A stretch of DNA of 55,468 nucleotides from an uncultured bacterium (GCA_947564525.1 CANOCK010000003.1:1-55468); one strand, 5' to 3'; positions 1 through 8,360 are shown, counted from the stretch's first letter. Numbers and translations: made by a program. Notes: generated by a model not told the origin, from the sequence alone.

Positions 1-51
1 CCGTCGCAAAGGCGCCTTCCCTGCTGCGCTGCCTCAGAGGCGCTGCAGCCG

Positions 52-696
52 CTAGTCCTCGGCCTTGGCCTCCAGGATCTCGGCCTGGACCAGTTCCTCG
101 TAGCTGATGGGGCCACGGCGGGTGAACGTCTCCGACACGGCGCGCTTCGCCCGAGCCAGCAGGCCCTCCTTGTCGGAGTGGCCCTCGCCCTCGCTGAAGC
201 CCTTCCACTCCTCCTTGATGGCCATGGCCACCACCGACGCCACGGCCACGCGCAGCACCTTCAGGTCCTTCACGCGCACCTCGTAGCAGGGCTGGTCGTT
301 GAAGGTCACCAGGCTCACGTGCACGTCCTTGGTGTAGCGCACGTCCTTCTCGCTGGAGCCGTGCTCGCCCACGAAGTCGAGCGGCAGGTCGGTCAGCGTG
401 CCCTTGATGTCCCAGAGCATGCCCTCCACGCCGTAGTGCTTGAAGATGAGGTAGGTGCGGAAGTAGTACTCCCACTGGCCGATGCTCAGGTAATAGCCCA
501 CTGTCTTGCTGTCGGGCTTGATGGCGCCCGTCTGGCCGCCCATGCGGCCGATGATGACCACCTTGTCCTTCTCGCTCGACCAGCCCTTGGGGCTCTCGAA
601 GCGGTAGAACAGGCTGCCGTCCTCGTACCAGGTATCGAAGTCCTCGTGCTTGGCGATGGCATCGGCGGGGATGTAAATCTTGTTGTTCTTCGCCAT
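52..696 (-). CDS. Hypothetical soluble protein, 214 aa
   Basis: I do not recognise a named family. The protein is soluble-looking, with no signal peptide or membrane segment. It alternates short beta-type stretches rich in aromatic residues (YYLSIGQWEYYFRTYLIF around 85-105) with charged loops, and ends in a helical acidic tail. The beta-rich core loosely recalls Tubby/LURP-one folds, but this is only an impression. The ATG at 696 is preferred over the in-frame ATG at 705 because an AAAGGA Shine-Dalgarno lies about eight bases before it, whereas it abuts the upstream ATG. It lies 57 bases after the peptidoglycan-binding gene on the same strand and may be cotranscribed with it. Confidence 0.75.
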   Translation of the reverse strand: MAKNNKIYIPADAIAKHEDFDTWYEDGSLFYRFESPKGWSSEKDKVVIIGRMGGQTGAIKPDSKTVGYYLSIGQWEYYFRTYLIFKHYGVEGMLWDIKGTLTDLPLDFVGEHGSSEKDVRYTKDVHVSLVTFNDQPCYEVRVKDLKVLRVAVASVVAMAIKEEWKGFSEGEGHSDKEGLLARAKRAVSETFTRRGPISYEELVQAEILEAKAED

Positions 697-753
697 GGGC
701 GGCATCCTTTCGTCAGGGCGCCACGCTGGACGCCGTCAGGGCATCGGGCGGCG

Positions 754-1668
754 TCAGAGCGCCGAGCAAAGCGCGTCGAGCAGCGTGATGGCGAAGTGCT
801 GGGCGCTGCGGTCGGCGCCAGCGTCCTCCCACATCTCGCCCGGCAATTCCACCACGATGCGCGCCGGGCGCGGGGCGCGCTCGTCCCGGGCGGCACCGAG
901 AGCGCTCTGCAAGCGCAGGCCGAGCGTGCCCTCGTCGGCGTAGGCCACCCGTGGCGCCTCGGCGCCAGGCGCAGCGGTACTCCCGACCTGCGGCAGCGTC
1001 ACCTGCACCAGAAGCATGGAGTCATCCGGTGGCACCGAAAGCGCATCGGCGCTCACCATCTTGGAGGCCGGGTTCGTGGCCAGCGACAGGTTCGACATGC
1101 GCGAGGCCACCTGCCGCGTGAACCCGTCGGTGCCGAACAGCACCACGGCGTGGGATTCCAGAACGTCGGCCGCCCGGGCGAACCCCAGGGTGCGCGGCAC
1201 GTGGGCCGCCTCCTTGCCCTCCCAGGAATGGCTCAGGTTGCGCAGGGCCGCGTAGGTGTAGGCGCCAGCGATGCCGTCGGAGGGCAGCCCCATGTTGGTC
1301 TGGAACTTGCGCAGGGCCAGCTCCGTGTGGGCGCCGAAGATCCCGTCGCGCTCGCCGTAGGCGAACCCGAGGGCCCCCAGGGCCTGCTGGAGCTGGGCCA
1401 CGTCGGCCCCGTGGAAGTAGGGCATGCGCAGGTACAGCGTGCGGTCGCCCAGGTTGAACGACGCGTCCACCAAAGCCGCCCAGGTCTTCTCGTCCAGCTC
1501 GTCGGTGGCCGGCAGGCGCAGCTTGGCCGCGAAGGCCCGCAGCGCGGCCGCCGTGGCCTCGTCGAACACGCCGGTGAGGGCCTCCTCGCCAAGGTACCCG
1601 GCCGTGACCAGGCGCTGCTGCACGTCCTCCACAGCCGCGCCAGCATCATGCAAGCGGATGGTATCCAT
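754..1668 (-). CDS. Peptidoglycan-binding protein with two PG_binding_1 repeats, no catalytic domain
   Basis: Two PG_binding_1-type helical repeats are visible, roughly residues 4-70 (RLHDAGAAVEDVQQRL and a following DEATAAALRAF) and 80-145 (DVAQLQQALGALGF, then HTELALRKFQ). This module binds peptidoglycan and usually sits beside an amidase or other hydrolase. Here the last 155 residues contain no recognisable amidase motif such as a zinc-ligand HPGHGG, so it looks non-catalytic. There is no signal peptide, so a cytoplasmic regulatory role, as proposed for CwlM-type proteins in actinobacteria, is possible but is inference. AAGGGG precedes the ATG by nine bases. The stop of the polyprenyl synthase lies 18 bases upstream, which suggests an operon. 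Confidence 0.8.
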   Translation of the reverse strand: MDTIRLHDAGAAVEDVQQRLVTAGYLGEEALTGVFDEATAAALRAFAAKLRLPATDELDEKTWAALVDASFNLGDRTLYLRMPYFHGADVAQLQQALGALGFAYGERDGIFGAHTELALRKFQTNMGLPSDGIAGAYTYAALRNLSHSWEGKEAAHVPRTLGFARAADVLESHAVVLFGTDGFTRQVASRMSNLSLATNPASKMVSADALSVPPDDSMLLVQVTLPQVGSTAAPGAEAPRVAYADEGTLGLRLQSALGAARDERAPRPARIVVELPGEMWEDAGADRSAQHFAITLLDALCSAL

Positions 1669-1686
1669 CGAACAGCGCCCCTTCCG

Positions 1687-2775
1687 CTACTTCAGCCGGC
1701 TGACGAACCAGTCGGCCATGGACACCAGCAGGTCGCGCGCATCCGAAGGCGGCACCATCTCCGTCAGGCGATTCTTCGCTATCTGGGTCAGGTTCTCGGC
1801 GTAGGTGCGCGCGTAGTCGATCGATCCGGAGGCCTCCATGATGTCCACGGCCTCCTGCAGCACCGCCGGATCCTTCTCCTTGGAGGACAGGATCTCGATG
1901 AGGCGGTCGCGGTCGGACGAGCTCTGCAGCGCGTGCACCACCACCAGCGTGCGCTTGCCCTCGGTGATGTCGCTGCGGAAGTCCTTCTTGGTGGCCTCCT
2001 CGGCCCCCACCAGGTTCAGCAGGTCGTCCTGGATCTGGAAGGCCAGCCCGGTGTCGAGCCCGTGGTTGCGCAGGGCCTCGATCTCGGCCTCGGAGCCGCC
2101 GCCTACGATGGCGCCGACGGCCAGGGGCACCGCGCCGGAGTAGTGGGCCGTCTTGTGGGTGGCCATCACCAGGTAGTCCTCGGGCGTCAGGTCGTAGCGG
2201 CCGTCCCGCGCCCAGCCGATGTCCAGGGCCTGGCCCTCGATGGTGCGGCGGGTCATGGCGATCAGCTCGTTCATCACGCGCATCTTGGTGGCGTCGTCGA
2301 GCAGCGGGTCGTTCAGCACGGTGCCGTTAACCAGCATCAGCGCCAGGTCTCCCATGTTGAGCGCCAGCCCGGTGCCTTGGGTGAGGTGCAGGCAGGGCTC
2401 GCCGCGGCGCAGCTCCGCCTCGTCGGCGATGTCGTCATGGATCAGGGCCGCCGTGTGGAAGTGCTCCACGGCCGCCGCCGCGCTCGTGGCGCGCTCGGGG
2501 TCGCCCCCTACGGCCAGGCATGCCGCGAAGCAGATGAGGGGCCGATGGCGCTTGCCGCCGTTGCGGCTGTAGGCCAGCAGCGGCTCGTAGAGGTAGGCGT
2601 CCACGTCGTCGTGGCTGCCAGTGGGGATGAACTCGTTGACCAGGTCTCCCACCTGGTCGGCGTAGCAGTTCAGGTATTCCTCGAAGGTGGTCGGGCGCTC
2701 TTGGGCGCCGCGCAGTATCTCGTTGATGGTGGTCATAGCGCTTTCTTCGGCAGGGGGATTGCGGATGCGTCTCAT
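1687..2775 (-). CDS. Polyprenyl (geranylgeranyl/farnesyl-type) diphosphate synthase
   Basis: All-trans isoprenyl diphosphate synthase, which condenses isopentenyl diphosphate onto allylic diphosphates for quinone side chains, undecaprenol precursors or other isoprenoids. The first aspartate-rich motif reads DDIAD (about 115-119), preceded by GGKRHRP (about 73-79). The second reads QDDLLN (about 250-255), where the usual last Asp is Asn. The KDFRSDITEGKRTL segment downstream is typical of the family. Length 362 aa fits. An in-frame opening runs further upstream, but a GAGAGGAG ribosome-binding site nine bases before the ATG at 2775 decides the start. The product chain length cannot be read from the sequence. 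It is divergent from the rubrerythrin gene. Confidence 0.92.
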   Translation of the reverse strand: MRRIRNPPAEESAMTTINEILRGAQERPTTFEEYLNCYADQVGDLVNEFIPTGSHDDVDAYLYEPLLAYSRNGGKRHRPLICFAACLAVGGDPERATSAAAAVEHFHTAALIHDDIADEAELRRGEPCLHLTQGTGLALNMGDLALMLVNGTVLNDPLLDDATKMRVMNELIAMTRRTIEGQALDIGWARDGRYDLTPEDYLVMATHKTAHYSGAVPLAVGAIVGGGSEAEIEALRNHGLDTGLAFQIQDDLLNLVGAEEATKKDFRSDITEGKRTLVVVHALQSSSDRDRLIEILSSKEKDPAVLQEAVDIMEASGSIDYARTYAENLTQIAKNRLTEMVPPSDARDLLVSMADWFVSRLK

Positions 2776-3070
2776 GATAGCACACTCCTCTCGGCCGAAA
2801 GCCGGCGCACGCAGGGCGTTCCTTGGGCTCGGAGGGCGCAGTGCAGGACGGGTCGGGGCGGGCACGGGCGCGAAGCCACGGCCCCGCGGCAGTGCCCCGT
2901 CGCGCCCGCAGCCGACGGGTGGCGGTCGCGCCTCCCCGGCCCCACGGGCCGGTCTCCACGAACCCTCTTCGAGGCCGGCCGCCCCACGGAAAACCTAGGG
3001 CCGTCGTCCTCGCGCAACCCCTATAATAGGAACGCATTGCCACGAACCCAAGACGAGGTAAGGAGCTTCA
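2776..3070. promoter_or_regulatory. Divergent promoter region; TATAAT for rubrerythrin
   Basis: This spacer separates the polyprenyl synthase (minus) from rubrerythrin (plus). A consensus TATAAT at 3022-3027 lies about 45 bases before the rubrerythrin start; no good -35 hexamer stands 16-18 bases upstream of it, so an activator or extended contacts may be needed. AAGGAG sits seven bases before the rubrerythrin ATG. The rest is very G/C-rich with no gene that I can support. Confidence 0.5.
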
Positions 3071-3685
3071 ATGACCATGAAAGTGCGCGACGTGATGCCC
3101 GCCGCCGAGAACTCCAGCAACTTCAACATCGTGCCGGACCCCATCACCAAGGTGGGCACCACGCTCGAGAACCTGAAGGCTGCCGTCAACGGCGAGACCG
3201 GCGCGTCGGCCAAGTACGCCGCCTGCGCTGCTGCCGCCAAGGAGCAGGGCTTCAACCAGATCAGCCGCCTGTTCGAGGCCACCAGCGCCGCCGAGCAGAT
3301 CCACATCGGCCTGGAGATGGGCGTCATCAACCAGATCGAGCCTGACTACGAGCGCCCCGCTGCCCCCGAGGCCGAGGGCATCCAGACTGACCTGAACCTC
3401 ATCGCCGGCGCCCTGGGCGAGATCTACGAGACCAGCGACATGTACCCCTCCTTCATCCAGAAGGCCATCGAGGAGGACGAGCCCAAGGCCGTGTTCGCGT
3501 TCACCCGCGCCAAGCTGGCCGAGTCGGTGCACGCCGAGCTGTACATGGATGCCTACAACAACATCGACGCCGAGGACGACCAGACCTACTACCTGTGCCC
3601 CATCTGCGGCTACATCCACAAGGGCGACGACTTCGACAAGTGCCCCATCTGCTTCACCGCCGCTGACAAGTTCCGCGCCTTCTAG
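3071..3685 (+). CDS. rbr: Rubrerythrin
   Basis: Non-haem di-iron peroxidase that protects anaerobes by reducing hydrogen peroxide with electrons from rubredoxin or NADH-linked reductases. The N-terminal ferritin-like four-helix domain carries the two ExxH motifs (EQIH near 78 and ESVHAE near 155). The C-terminal rubredoxin-like knuckle has two CPIC pairs (CPICGY and CPICF, about 177-195) that bind one iron. The length of 204 aa is standard. It is preceded by TATAAT at 3022 and followed by a nine-pair stem-loop at 3715, so it is probably a single-gene transcript. It is one of only three plus-strand genes here. Confidence 0.96.
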   Translation: MTMKVRDVMPAAENSSNFNIVPDPITKVGTTLENLKAAVNGETGASAKYAACAAAAKEQGFNQISRLFEATSAAEQIHIGLEMGVINQIEPDYERPAAPEAEGIQTDLNLIAGALGEIYETSDMYPSFIQKAIEEDEPKAVFAFTRAKLAESVHAELYMDAYNNIDAEDDQTYYLCPICGYIHKGDDFDKCPICFTAADKFRAF

Positions 3686-3714
3686 GCTTCGGTAACGCTC
3701 AGGCAACCGCTTTG

Positions 3715-3745
3715 GGAGCCGGGGGGCCTCGCGCCTCCCGGCTCC
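3715..3745 (+). terminator. Stem-loop after rubrerythrin
   Basis: GGAGCCGGG (3715-3723) pairs with CCCGGCTCC (3737-3745), 30 bases after the rubrerythrin stop. It is not followed by a T run but by TATAATG, so it may be a weak terminator or a paused site, and the TATAAT at 3746-3751 could even be a -10 element. Confidence 0.45.
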
Positions 3746-4082
3746 TATAATGCAGGGCAGAAAGTTTCCAACACGAACGAACCCGTTTTGCGTTTCAAAC
3801 TTTCGCCCTTCTTCTTTCCTTAAGGGGCGTGCCCAATGCTTACCCCTTCTTCTGCAGGCACGCTCCGGGATTCCAGGCCCGCACAGGCGGGCCTGAGTCT
3901 TGTCTGGGCTCGGTTCGCCATCGCCGCTGACGCGGGCCGCCGATGGGCGCCAGGCGCGCTGGGCGCGCTGCGTCCGCTGGATCGGAGCCGGTCCGCCATT
4001 CCACCACCTCGAATCCACGTCAGCCGGCGGCCGCCATCGGCTGGCAGCTGCCGATCGACCGGCAGCCAACCGTGGGGAGGCC
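3746..4082. other. Gene-free spacer with three inverted repeats
   Basis: No gene can be supported. It holds GAAAGTTT at 3760-3767 inverted as AAACTTTC at 3797-3804, the latter followed by a C/T-rich stretch. It also holds a nine-pair hairpin CAGGCCCGC/GCGGGCCTG at 3874-3895 with loop ACAG. Around 4040-4070 there is a dense GGCAGCTGCC-type palindrome. The candidate -10 at 3746 could drive a short RNA through this region, but nothing shows that it does. Confidence 0.4.
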
Positions 4083-4367
4083 CTACTCCCCCAGCAGCTC
4101 CAACGCCGCCCGATAACCCCCCGCACCGTAGCTCAGGCACTTGGACACCCGGGCGATGGTGGTGGCTGAGGCGCCGGTCTCCTTCTCTATGGCGGCATAG
4201 CTCTTGCCGGCGGCCAGCAGGCGCGCCACCGCCAGGCGCTGGGAGGTCTCCCGCAGCTCGCGGATGGTGAACAAGTCCTCCAGCAGGGAGAACACCATGT
4301 CCTCGTCCTCCATGCGGGCAAGGACGCTCAGCAGGTCGTCCACCTCTGCCGTGCGAATCTCAGCCAT
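4083..4367 (-). CDS. YerC/YecD-type TrpR-related repressor
   Basis: A 94-aa member of the TrpR superfamily (YerC/YecD branch), a DNA-binding protein with a helix-turn-helix in its second half: SYAAIEKETGASATTIARVSK around 56-77. The N-terminal helices (VDDLLSVLARMEDEDMVFSLLEDLFTIREL) form the dimerisation part. Its ATG lies inside the last codons of cimA, overlapping by eight bases, with a GAGGAGGGGG ribosome-binding site embedded in cimA, so the two are translationally coupled. The ligand of this branch is not known to me. Being coupled to citramalate synthase suggests control of branched-chain amino-acid genes, but that is inference. Confidence 0.88.
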   Translation of the reverse strand: MAEIRTAEVDDLLSVLARMEDEDMVFSLLEDLFTIRELRETSQRLAVARLLAAGKSYAAIEKETGASATTIARVSKCLSYGAGGYRAALELLGE

Positions 4368-5976
4368 GGCCCCCTCCTCTTCGGGTCGAGGCGCCCTTCC
4401 GGGCGGTCAGCAGGCCGTACTCGATGGAGTCCACCAGCGCGTTCCACGAGGCCTCCAGCACGTTCTCCGACACGCCAACGGTGCCCCAGGTGCGCACGCC
4501 GTCCGACGCGGTGATGTTCACGCGGGTGATGGCGTCGGTGCCCTGGCTCTCGTCGAGCAGGCGCACCTTGTAGTCCACCAGCTCCATAGCCGCCACCTGC
4601 GGGTACACCTGGCTCAGCACCAGTCGCAAGGCGTTGTCCAGGGCGCCGACGGGGCCCGCGCCCTCGCCCGTGGCCACGAACCGCTGCTCCCCCACGTGGA
4701 TCTTGATGGTGGCCTCGCTCATGGCGCCCAAAGCCTGGGCGCCGGCGCCCTCGTAGTCGTCCACGATGACGCGGAAGCTCTCAAGGGTGAAGGCGGCCGC
4801 ATAGCAACCCAGATGGCGGCGGATCAGCAACGCCAGCGAGCCATCGGCCACCTCGTAGGAGTAGCCCGCGGCCTCGCGCCCCTTGATGTCGTCCAGGATG
4901 GCCTGCACGTCCACCCCGTCGGCCGTCAGGTCGAGCCCGAGGCTCGCTGCCTTGGACACCAGGGTCGCCTTGCCCGCCAGCTCGCTCACCAGCAGGTGCT
5001 GGCGATTCCCCACCCGCTCCGGCGCCACGTGCTCGTAGGCGGCCGGGAACCGCGCGATGGCGCTCCCATGCAGGCCGCCCTTGTGGGCGAAGGCCGTGGC
5101 GCCCACGTAGGGGCGGTTCGTCGGCACCGAGCTGTTGCACAGCGCCGCCACGAACTGGGCCACCTCGGTCAGGTCGCGCAGCCTTTCGGGGCCGACGCAG
5201 GTGCGGCCCATCTTCAGCTCCAGGTCGGCGATGACCGTGAGCAGGTCGGTGTTGCCCACCCGCTCGCCGATGCCGCCCACCGTGCCCTGCACCGTGACGG
5301 CGCCAGCCCGCACCGCCGCCAGGCTGTTGGCCACCGCGCATCCGGAGTCGTTGTGGCAGTGGATGCCCACCGCCACCCCCGGCAGCGCCCGCACCACCGC
5401 CGCGGTGACCTCGGCCACCTCGAAGGGCAGCGCGCCGCCATTGGTCTCGCACAGGTCGATGGAGTCGGCGCCCGCCTCGGCCGCCGCGCGCACGCAGGCC
5501 AGCGCATAGTCGGCGTTGGCCTTGTAGCCGTCGAAGAAGTGCTCGGCGTCGAACACCACGCGCCGCCCCGCCGCCCTGCAGTGGGCCACGGAGTCGGCGA
5601 TCATGCGCAGGTTCTCCTCCAAGGTGGCCTGCAGCGCACGCGTCACCTGGGCGTCCCAGGTCTTCCCCACCAAGGTGACCACGGGAGCGCCGCTGGCCAG
5701 CAGCCCCGCCAGCCCTTCGTCCTCCTCGGCCGGCACCCCCTTCTTGCAGGTGGAGCCGAACGCGGCGACCTGAGCGTGGGCAAGGGGCAGCTCCCGCACC
5801 GCCTCGAAGAACGCGATGTCCTTCGGGTTCGATGCCGGGAAGCCCCCCTCTATGTAGTCGATGCCGAAGGCGTCAAGCCGCTCGACGATGCGCAGCTTGT
5901 CCTTGAGCGACAGGGCGATGCCCTGCGCCTGGCCGCCGTCGCGCAGCGTCGAGTCGTAAGTGAATACCTTATTCAT
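4360..5976 (-). CDS. cimA: Citramalate synthase
   Basis: Condenses acetyl-CoA with pyruvate to (R)-citramalate, the threonine-independent entry to isoleucine. The HMGL-type TIM barrel begins with the metal/substrate motif [12 protein letters not shown] (8-19). It continues with [12 protein letters not shown] and the HCHND metal-binding motif, and ends with a LeuA-type allosteric C-terminal domain (about 410-530). The length of 538 aa and the [15 protein letters not shown] signatures favour CimA over LeuA. It lies 46 bases downstream of ilvE and overlaps the TrpR-like repressor, forming an ilvE-cimA-repressor unit. Feedback control through the C-terminal domain by isoleucine is known for the family. 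The ribosome-binding site is weak (CACGAG). Confidence 0.93.
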   Translation of the reverse strand: MNKVFTYDSTLRDGGQAQGIALSLKDKLRIVERLDAFGIDYIEGGFPASNPKDIAFFEAVRELPLAHAQVAAFGSTCKKGVPAEEDEGLAGLLASGAPVVTLVGKTWDAQVTRALQATLEENLRMIADSVAHCRAAGRRVVFDAEHFFDGYKANADYALACVRAAAEAGADSIDLCETNGGALPFEVAEVTAAVVRALPGVAVGIHCHNDSGCAVANSLAAVRAGAVTVQGTVGGIGERVGNTDLLTVIADLELKMGRTCVGPERLRDLTEVAQFVAALCNSSVPTNRPYVGATAFAHKGGLHGSAIARFPAAYEHVAPERVGNRQHLLVSELAGKATLVSKAASLGLDLTADGVDVQAILDDIKGREAAGYSYEVADGSLALLIRRHLGCYAAAFTLESFRVIVDDYEGAGAQALGAMSEATIKIHVGEQRFVATGEGAGPVGALDNALRLVLSQVYPQVAAMELVDYKVRLLDESQGTDAITRVNITASDGVRTWGTVGVSENVLEASWNALVDSIEYGLLTARKGASTRRGGGHG

Positions 5977-6022
5977 GGTCTCGTGCGGCAGCTCAGCCGG
6001 CCATGCTTCGTCAGGGCAGGAG

Positions 6023-6946
6023 CTAGATGGCCGTCAGCCAATCGCTGTACTCGTCGACCTTGCCGTAGACGATCTCGAAGAAGCGGTCCTGGATGCGCCG
6101 CGTGACCTCACCCGGCTTGCCCACGGCGCGGTTGTCGATGGACCCGATGGGAGTCAGCTCCGCAGCCGAGCCGGTCATGAACACCTCGTCGGCTATGTAC
6201 AGGTCGCTGCGGCTCAGGCTCACCTCGCCCGCCGGGATCTCCAGCTCGTCAGCGATGACCAGCACCGAGTCGCGCGTGATGCCCTCTAGCACGCCGTCGG
6301 AGAGCGGCGGCGTCATCAGCACTCCGTCGCGCACGATGAACAGGTTCTCGCCCGTGCCCTCGCACACCAGGCCCGCCTCGTTCAGCATGATGGCCTCAGC
6401 ATAGCCGTGCTGCCTCGCCTCGATCTTGGCCAGGATGGAGTTCATGTACGACGCCGTGGACTTCATGGCCGGCGGGATGGCGTTGTTGGAGCGCTGGCGC
6501 CAAGACGAGATGCCCACCGACACCCCATTCTCCAGCGCGTCGGGCCCCAGGTAGGCGTCCCACGGCCACACGGCGATGATCACATCCACCGGCGCGCCCG
6601 TGGGGTCGACCCCCATCACGCCGTAGCCGCGGTACGCCAGCGGGCGCACGTAGCACGCCGGCAGGTTGTTCGCGCGGATGACCTCCACCGTGGCGTCGCA
6701 CAGCTCGTCCACGGTGTAGCCGAGCTCCATCTGGGCGATCTTGCAGCTGCGATGCAGGCGCTCCATGTGGTCGCGCAGGCGGAACACGAAGCTGCGGTCG
6801 GAGTCGGGGTCCTTGTAGCAGCGGATGCCCTCGAACACGCCCGAGCCGTAGTGCAGCGAGTGGGAGAGCACGTGCGTGGTCGCCTCGGCCCACGGCACCA
6901 TCTCGCCGTTCTTCCAGATGTACTGCACTTCGGTGATGTCGGCCAT
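6023..6946 (-). CDS. ilvE: Branched-chain amino-acid aminotransferase
   Basis: PLP-dependent fold type IV aminotransferase that interconverts leucine, isoleucine and valine with their 2-oxo acids. Visible signatures are GSGVFEGIRCY (about 34-44), the PLP lysine in MKSTASYMNS (Lys162), EGTGENLF (near 196) and the TGSAAELTPI phosphate-binding region. Length 307 aa is normal. The reading frame stays open far upstream, but GAAGGAG seven bases before the ATG at 6946 and the family N-terminus (MADITEVQYIWKNGE) fix the start. It leads into cimA. A TACAAT hexamer at about 7007-7012 is a possible -10. Confidence 0.95.
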   Translation of the reverse strand: MADITEVQYIWKNGEMVPWAEATTHVLSHSLHYGSGVFEGIRCYKDPDSDRSFVFRLRDHMERLHRSCKIAQMELGYTVDELCDATVEVIRANNLPACYVRPLAYRGYGVMGVDPTGAPVDVIIAVWPWDAYLGPDALENGVSVGISSWRQRSNNAIPPAMKSTASYMNSILAKIEARQHGYAEAIMLNEAGLVCEGTGENLFIVRDGVLMTPPLSDGVLEGITRDSVLVIADELEIPAGEVSLSRSDLYIADEVFMTGSAAELTPIGSIDNRAVGKPGEVTRRIQDRFFEIVYGKVDEYSDWLTAI

Positions 6947-7375
6947 GGCGCGCTCCTTCTCTTGGTTGCGCGGCGCGCGGGGCGCCGCCTTCGCGATGGG
7001 AGCTATTGTACTCCAACCAGCTAAAGCACAGCAGGTCAACCCCGCAGAATTCCACACGGCAGAAACAGGGGAGCCGGCCCGGCGCCGCACCGGGCAGGAC
7101 TCGAGCCGCGAAGAGCGCCCAGGGCAGCGCCACGCGCCTTGCGGGCCGCGACCTTTCGCATGGCGACGACCTTCCCAAGCGCGTCCAGGGTGATGCGGTC
7201 CGCAGCGCACAAGACAACGAAGGGAGGGGGGGGGCAGGAAGTCGCGCCCAACGGCACGCCGACACGCCCGTGTCTCGCAGGGCACGACCCGGCACATCGC
7301 ACAGGGCGGGCTGGCGAGCGGGAGAGCTGATGGGCGGAACGGCGGCCGGGAAGCAAGGGGTCGAGGGCCCAGAAA
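6947..7375. other. Non-coding upstream region of ilvE
   Basis: No gene is supported. It holds a possible minus-strand -10 (TACAAT, 7007-7012) about 60 bases before ilvE and a run of nine G at 7226-7234. I looked for a T-box or attenuator leader and found neither a clear antiterminator pair nor a T-box sequence. Confidence 0.35.
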
Positions 7376-7556
7376 GCCAAGTTTGGCGAGCTTTGACATG
7401 AATCGGATGGCCCAAGGGGGCCGAAAGGCCAAGTTTCGCTCGATTCGACACATCGCAGTCCCTCCCGGCGCGACATCCTGTGTCAAAGCTCGCCAAACTT
7501 GGCCTCTCAGCCTCCCATCCGCGCTCCCCTTATGTCAAAGCGGGCAGAACTCGGCC
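7376..7556. repeat. Four copies of a ~23-bp element, two direct then two inverted
   Basis: Copy 1 (7376-7398) and copy 3 (7481-7503) are perfect 23-base inverted repeats beginning GCCAAGTTTGGCGAGC on plus and ending in TTTGACA. Copy 2 (7428-7450, plus) and copy 4 (7533-7556, minus) are diverged. The shared core reads GGCCaAGTTnnGCnnGcTTtGACA with variable n positions, and copies 2 and 4 are preceded by GGCCGAAAGGCC or similar, a short hairpin. The head-to-head arrangement makes the block one large dyad. There is no coding capacity, and the function is unknown. Confidence 0.75.
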
Positions 7557-7630
7557 TTCGGCCAGGGTGGCGCGCCGACCGGGCGGGCCGGCGTGAACAG
7601 GGGGCGGGAGGATGACGCAGGACGGTCTGG

Positions 7631-7655
7631 GACGAAGCACCCGACCCCGTCTCAC
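7631..7655 (+). repeat. 25-bp repeat, copy 1
   Basis: Identical over 25 bases (GACGAAGCACCCGACCCCGT, then CTCAC) to 7924-7948, in the same orientation. With flanking GGGACG it can form a slightly imperfect hairpin. It resembles REP-type intergenic palindromes, but no RAYT transposase gene lies in the window. Confidence 0.75.
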
Positions 7656-7728
7656 GTGGCAGGAGGCGGCTGGGGCTGGCCGCCTAGGCCGTCCGGAAAA
7701 ATGCCCGCATCCCCCGGGGACCTTCCGG

Positions 7729-7866
7729 CAGATTATTTGCGTTTGTGCATTGCCCTGCGGGTCCCTCGGGTTGATCAATGGCAAGTTTTCGACTATTTGT
7801 TGATTCTAAGGTTTAATAGCGACCTGGAATCCGCGCTCCGAGCAATGCACAATCGAAAATAATCTG
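7729..7866. repeat. Imperfect inverted repeat with 25-bp arms
   Basis: The left arm 7729-7753 (CAGATTATTTGCGTTTGTGC, then ATTGC) is inverted at 7842-7866 with about three mismatches. Weaker similarity extends outward for some 20 bases. The 88-base interior is A/T-richer than its surroundings and contains TTGATCAA. It is flanked on both sides by the same 25-bp repeat (7631 and 7924), which suggests a small mobile or decayed element. No open frame of note. Confidence 0.6.
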
Positions 7867-7919
7867 TCGAGTCGCGGAATGGGAGTGCGGATAAGAAGCC
7901 TGCACTACGCGTCAGCCTG

Positions 7920-7948
7920 GTGAGACGAAGCACCCGACCCCGTCTCAC
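7920..7948 (+). repeat. 25-bp repeat, copy 2, forming a perfect hairpin
   Basis: This is the second copy of the 7631 repeat. Here the flank completes an eight-pair stem: GTGAGACG (7920-7927) pairs with CGTCTCAC (7941-7948) around a 13-base loop. No T run follows, so it is not an obvious terminator. Confidence 0.7.
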
Positions 7949-8081
7949 AGGGCCAACAGGGGCTCGCATTGCGCCTGCTCCTTCCGATAGCGCGATTATT
8001 CCCGCTGCGGAGGAGGCCCTGGTCGAACGATTGAGCACGCACGGTTAGCGACATGCAGTGATGAGGGCATCCGCCACAGTC

Positions 8082-8248
8082 GCTCAACCGCAAGATTGCA
8101 AGCAAATCTGGAATCGCTTCCAAGAAGAAAATGCAAATCCTGAAAGGCAGATGCCCTCTTCACTGCATTTTCTTTCAAAAGCGAATACCTAAGGAAAGTG
8201 TTATTCATTTGCTTGCAAGCTTTCCTATTCGGAAAGCTGCGGTTGAGC
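8082..8248. repeat. Long imperfect foldback (~165 bp)
   Basis: The left arm 8082-8135 starts GCTCAACCGCA, runs through TTGCAAGCAAAT and ends GAAGAAAATGCA. The right arm 8164-8248 repeats these segments inverted, in order, with two insertions. One insertion is itself a perfect eight-pair hairpin (AGCTTTCC/GGAAAGCT, about 8219-8236). The apex contains GGCAGATGCC. The region is visibly richer in A/T than the genes around it. It could be a miniature transposable element or a structured RNA. I see no gene inside. Confidence 0.6.
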
Positions 8249-8316
8249 AATCGTGAATATACCAACCGCTCCGGCGTCTTGCAGGCCCATTTTTCCTGAG
8301 CATTTTTCCTGGGAAT

Positions 8317-8360
8317 AAAAAAGCGCCCCTGAACGAGCGCGAACGCATGCACAGGGGCGC
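8317..8360 (-). terminator. Rho-independent terminator
   Basis: On the minus strand CGCCCCTG-type arms GCGCCCCTG (8360-8352) and CAGGGGCGC (8331-8323) form a nine-pair stem, followed directly by six T (8322-8317). It ends the candidate RNA starting near 8566 and possibly read-through from the gene ending at 8745. Confidence 0.85.

Noticed and set aside
178-3345. Very long plus-strand open frame (about 1055 codons) over the first three genes
   Set aside because: It lies antisense to three recognisable minus-strand genes and then to the rubrerythrin start. Its translation is His/Gly/Val/Leu-rich without domains, the usual artefact opposite GC-rich genes.
6947-7375. T-box or peptide attenuator upstream of ilvE
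   Set aside because: No specifier/antiterminator arrangement and no short leader peptide rich in branched-chain codons.
7376-7556. CRISPR array
   Set aside because: Only four copies, two inverted, irregular spacers and no cas genes.
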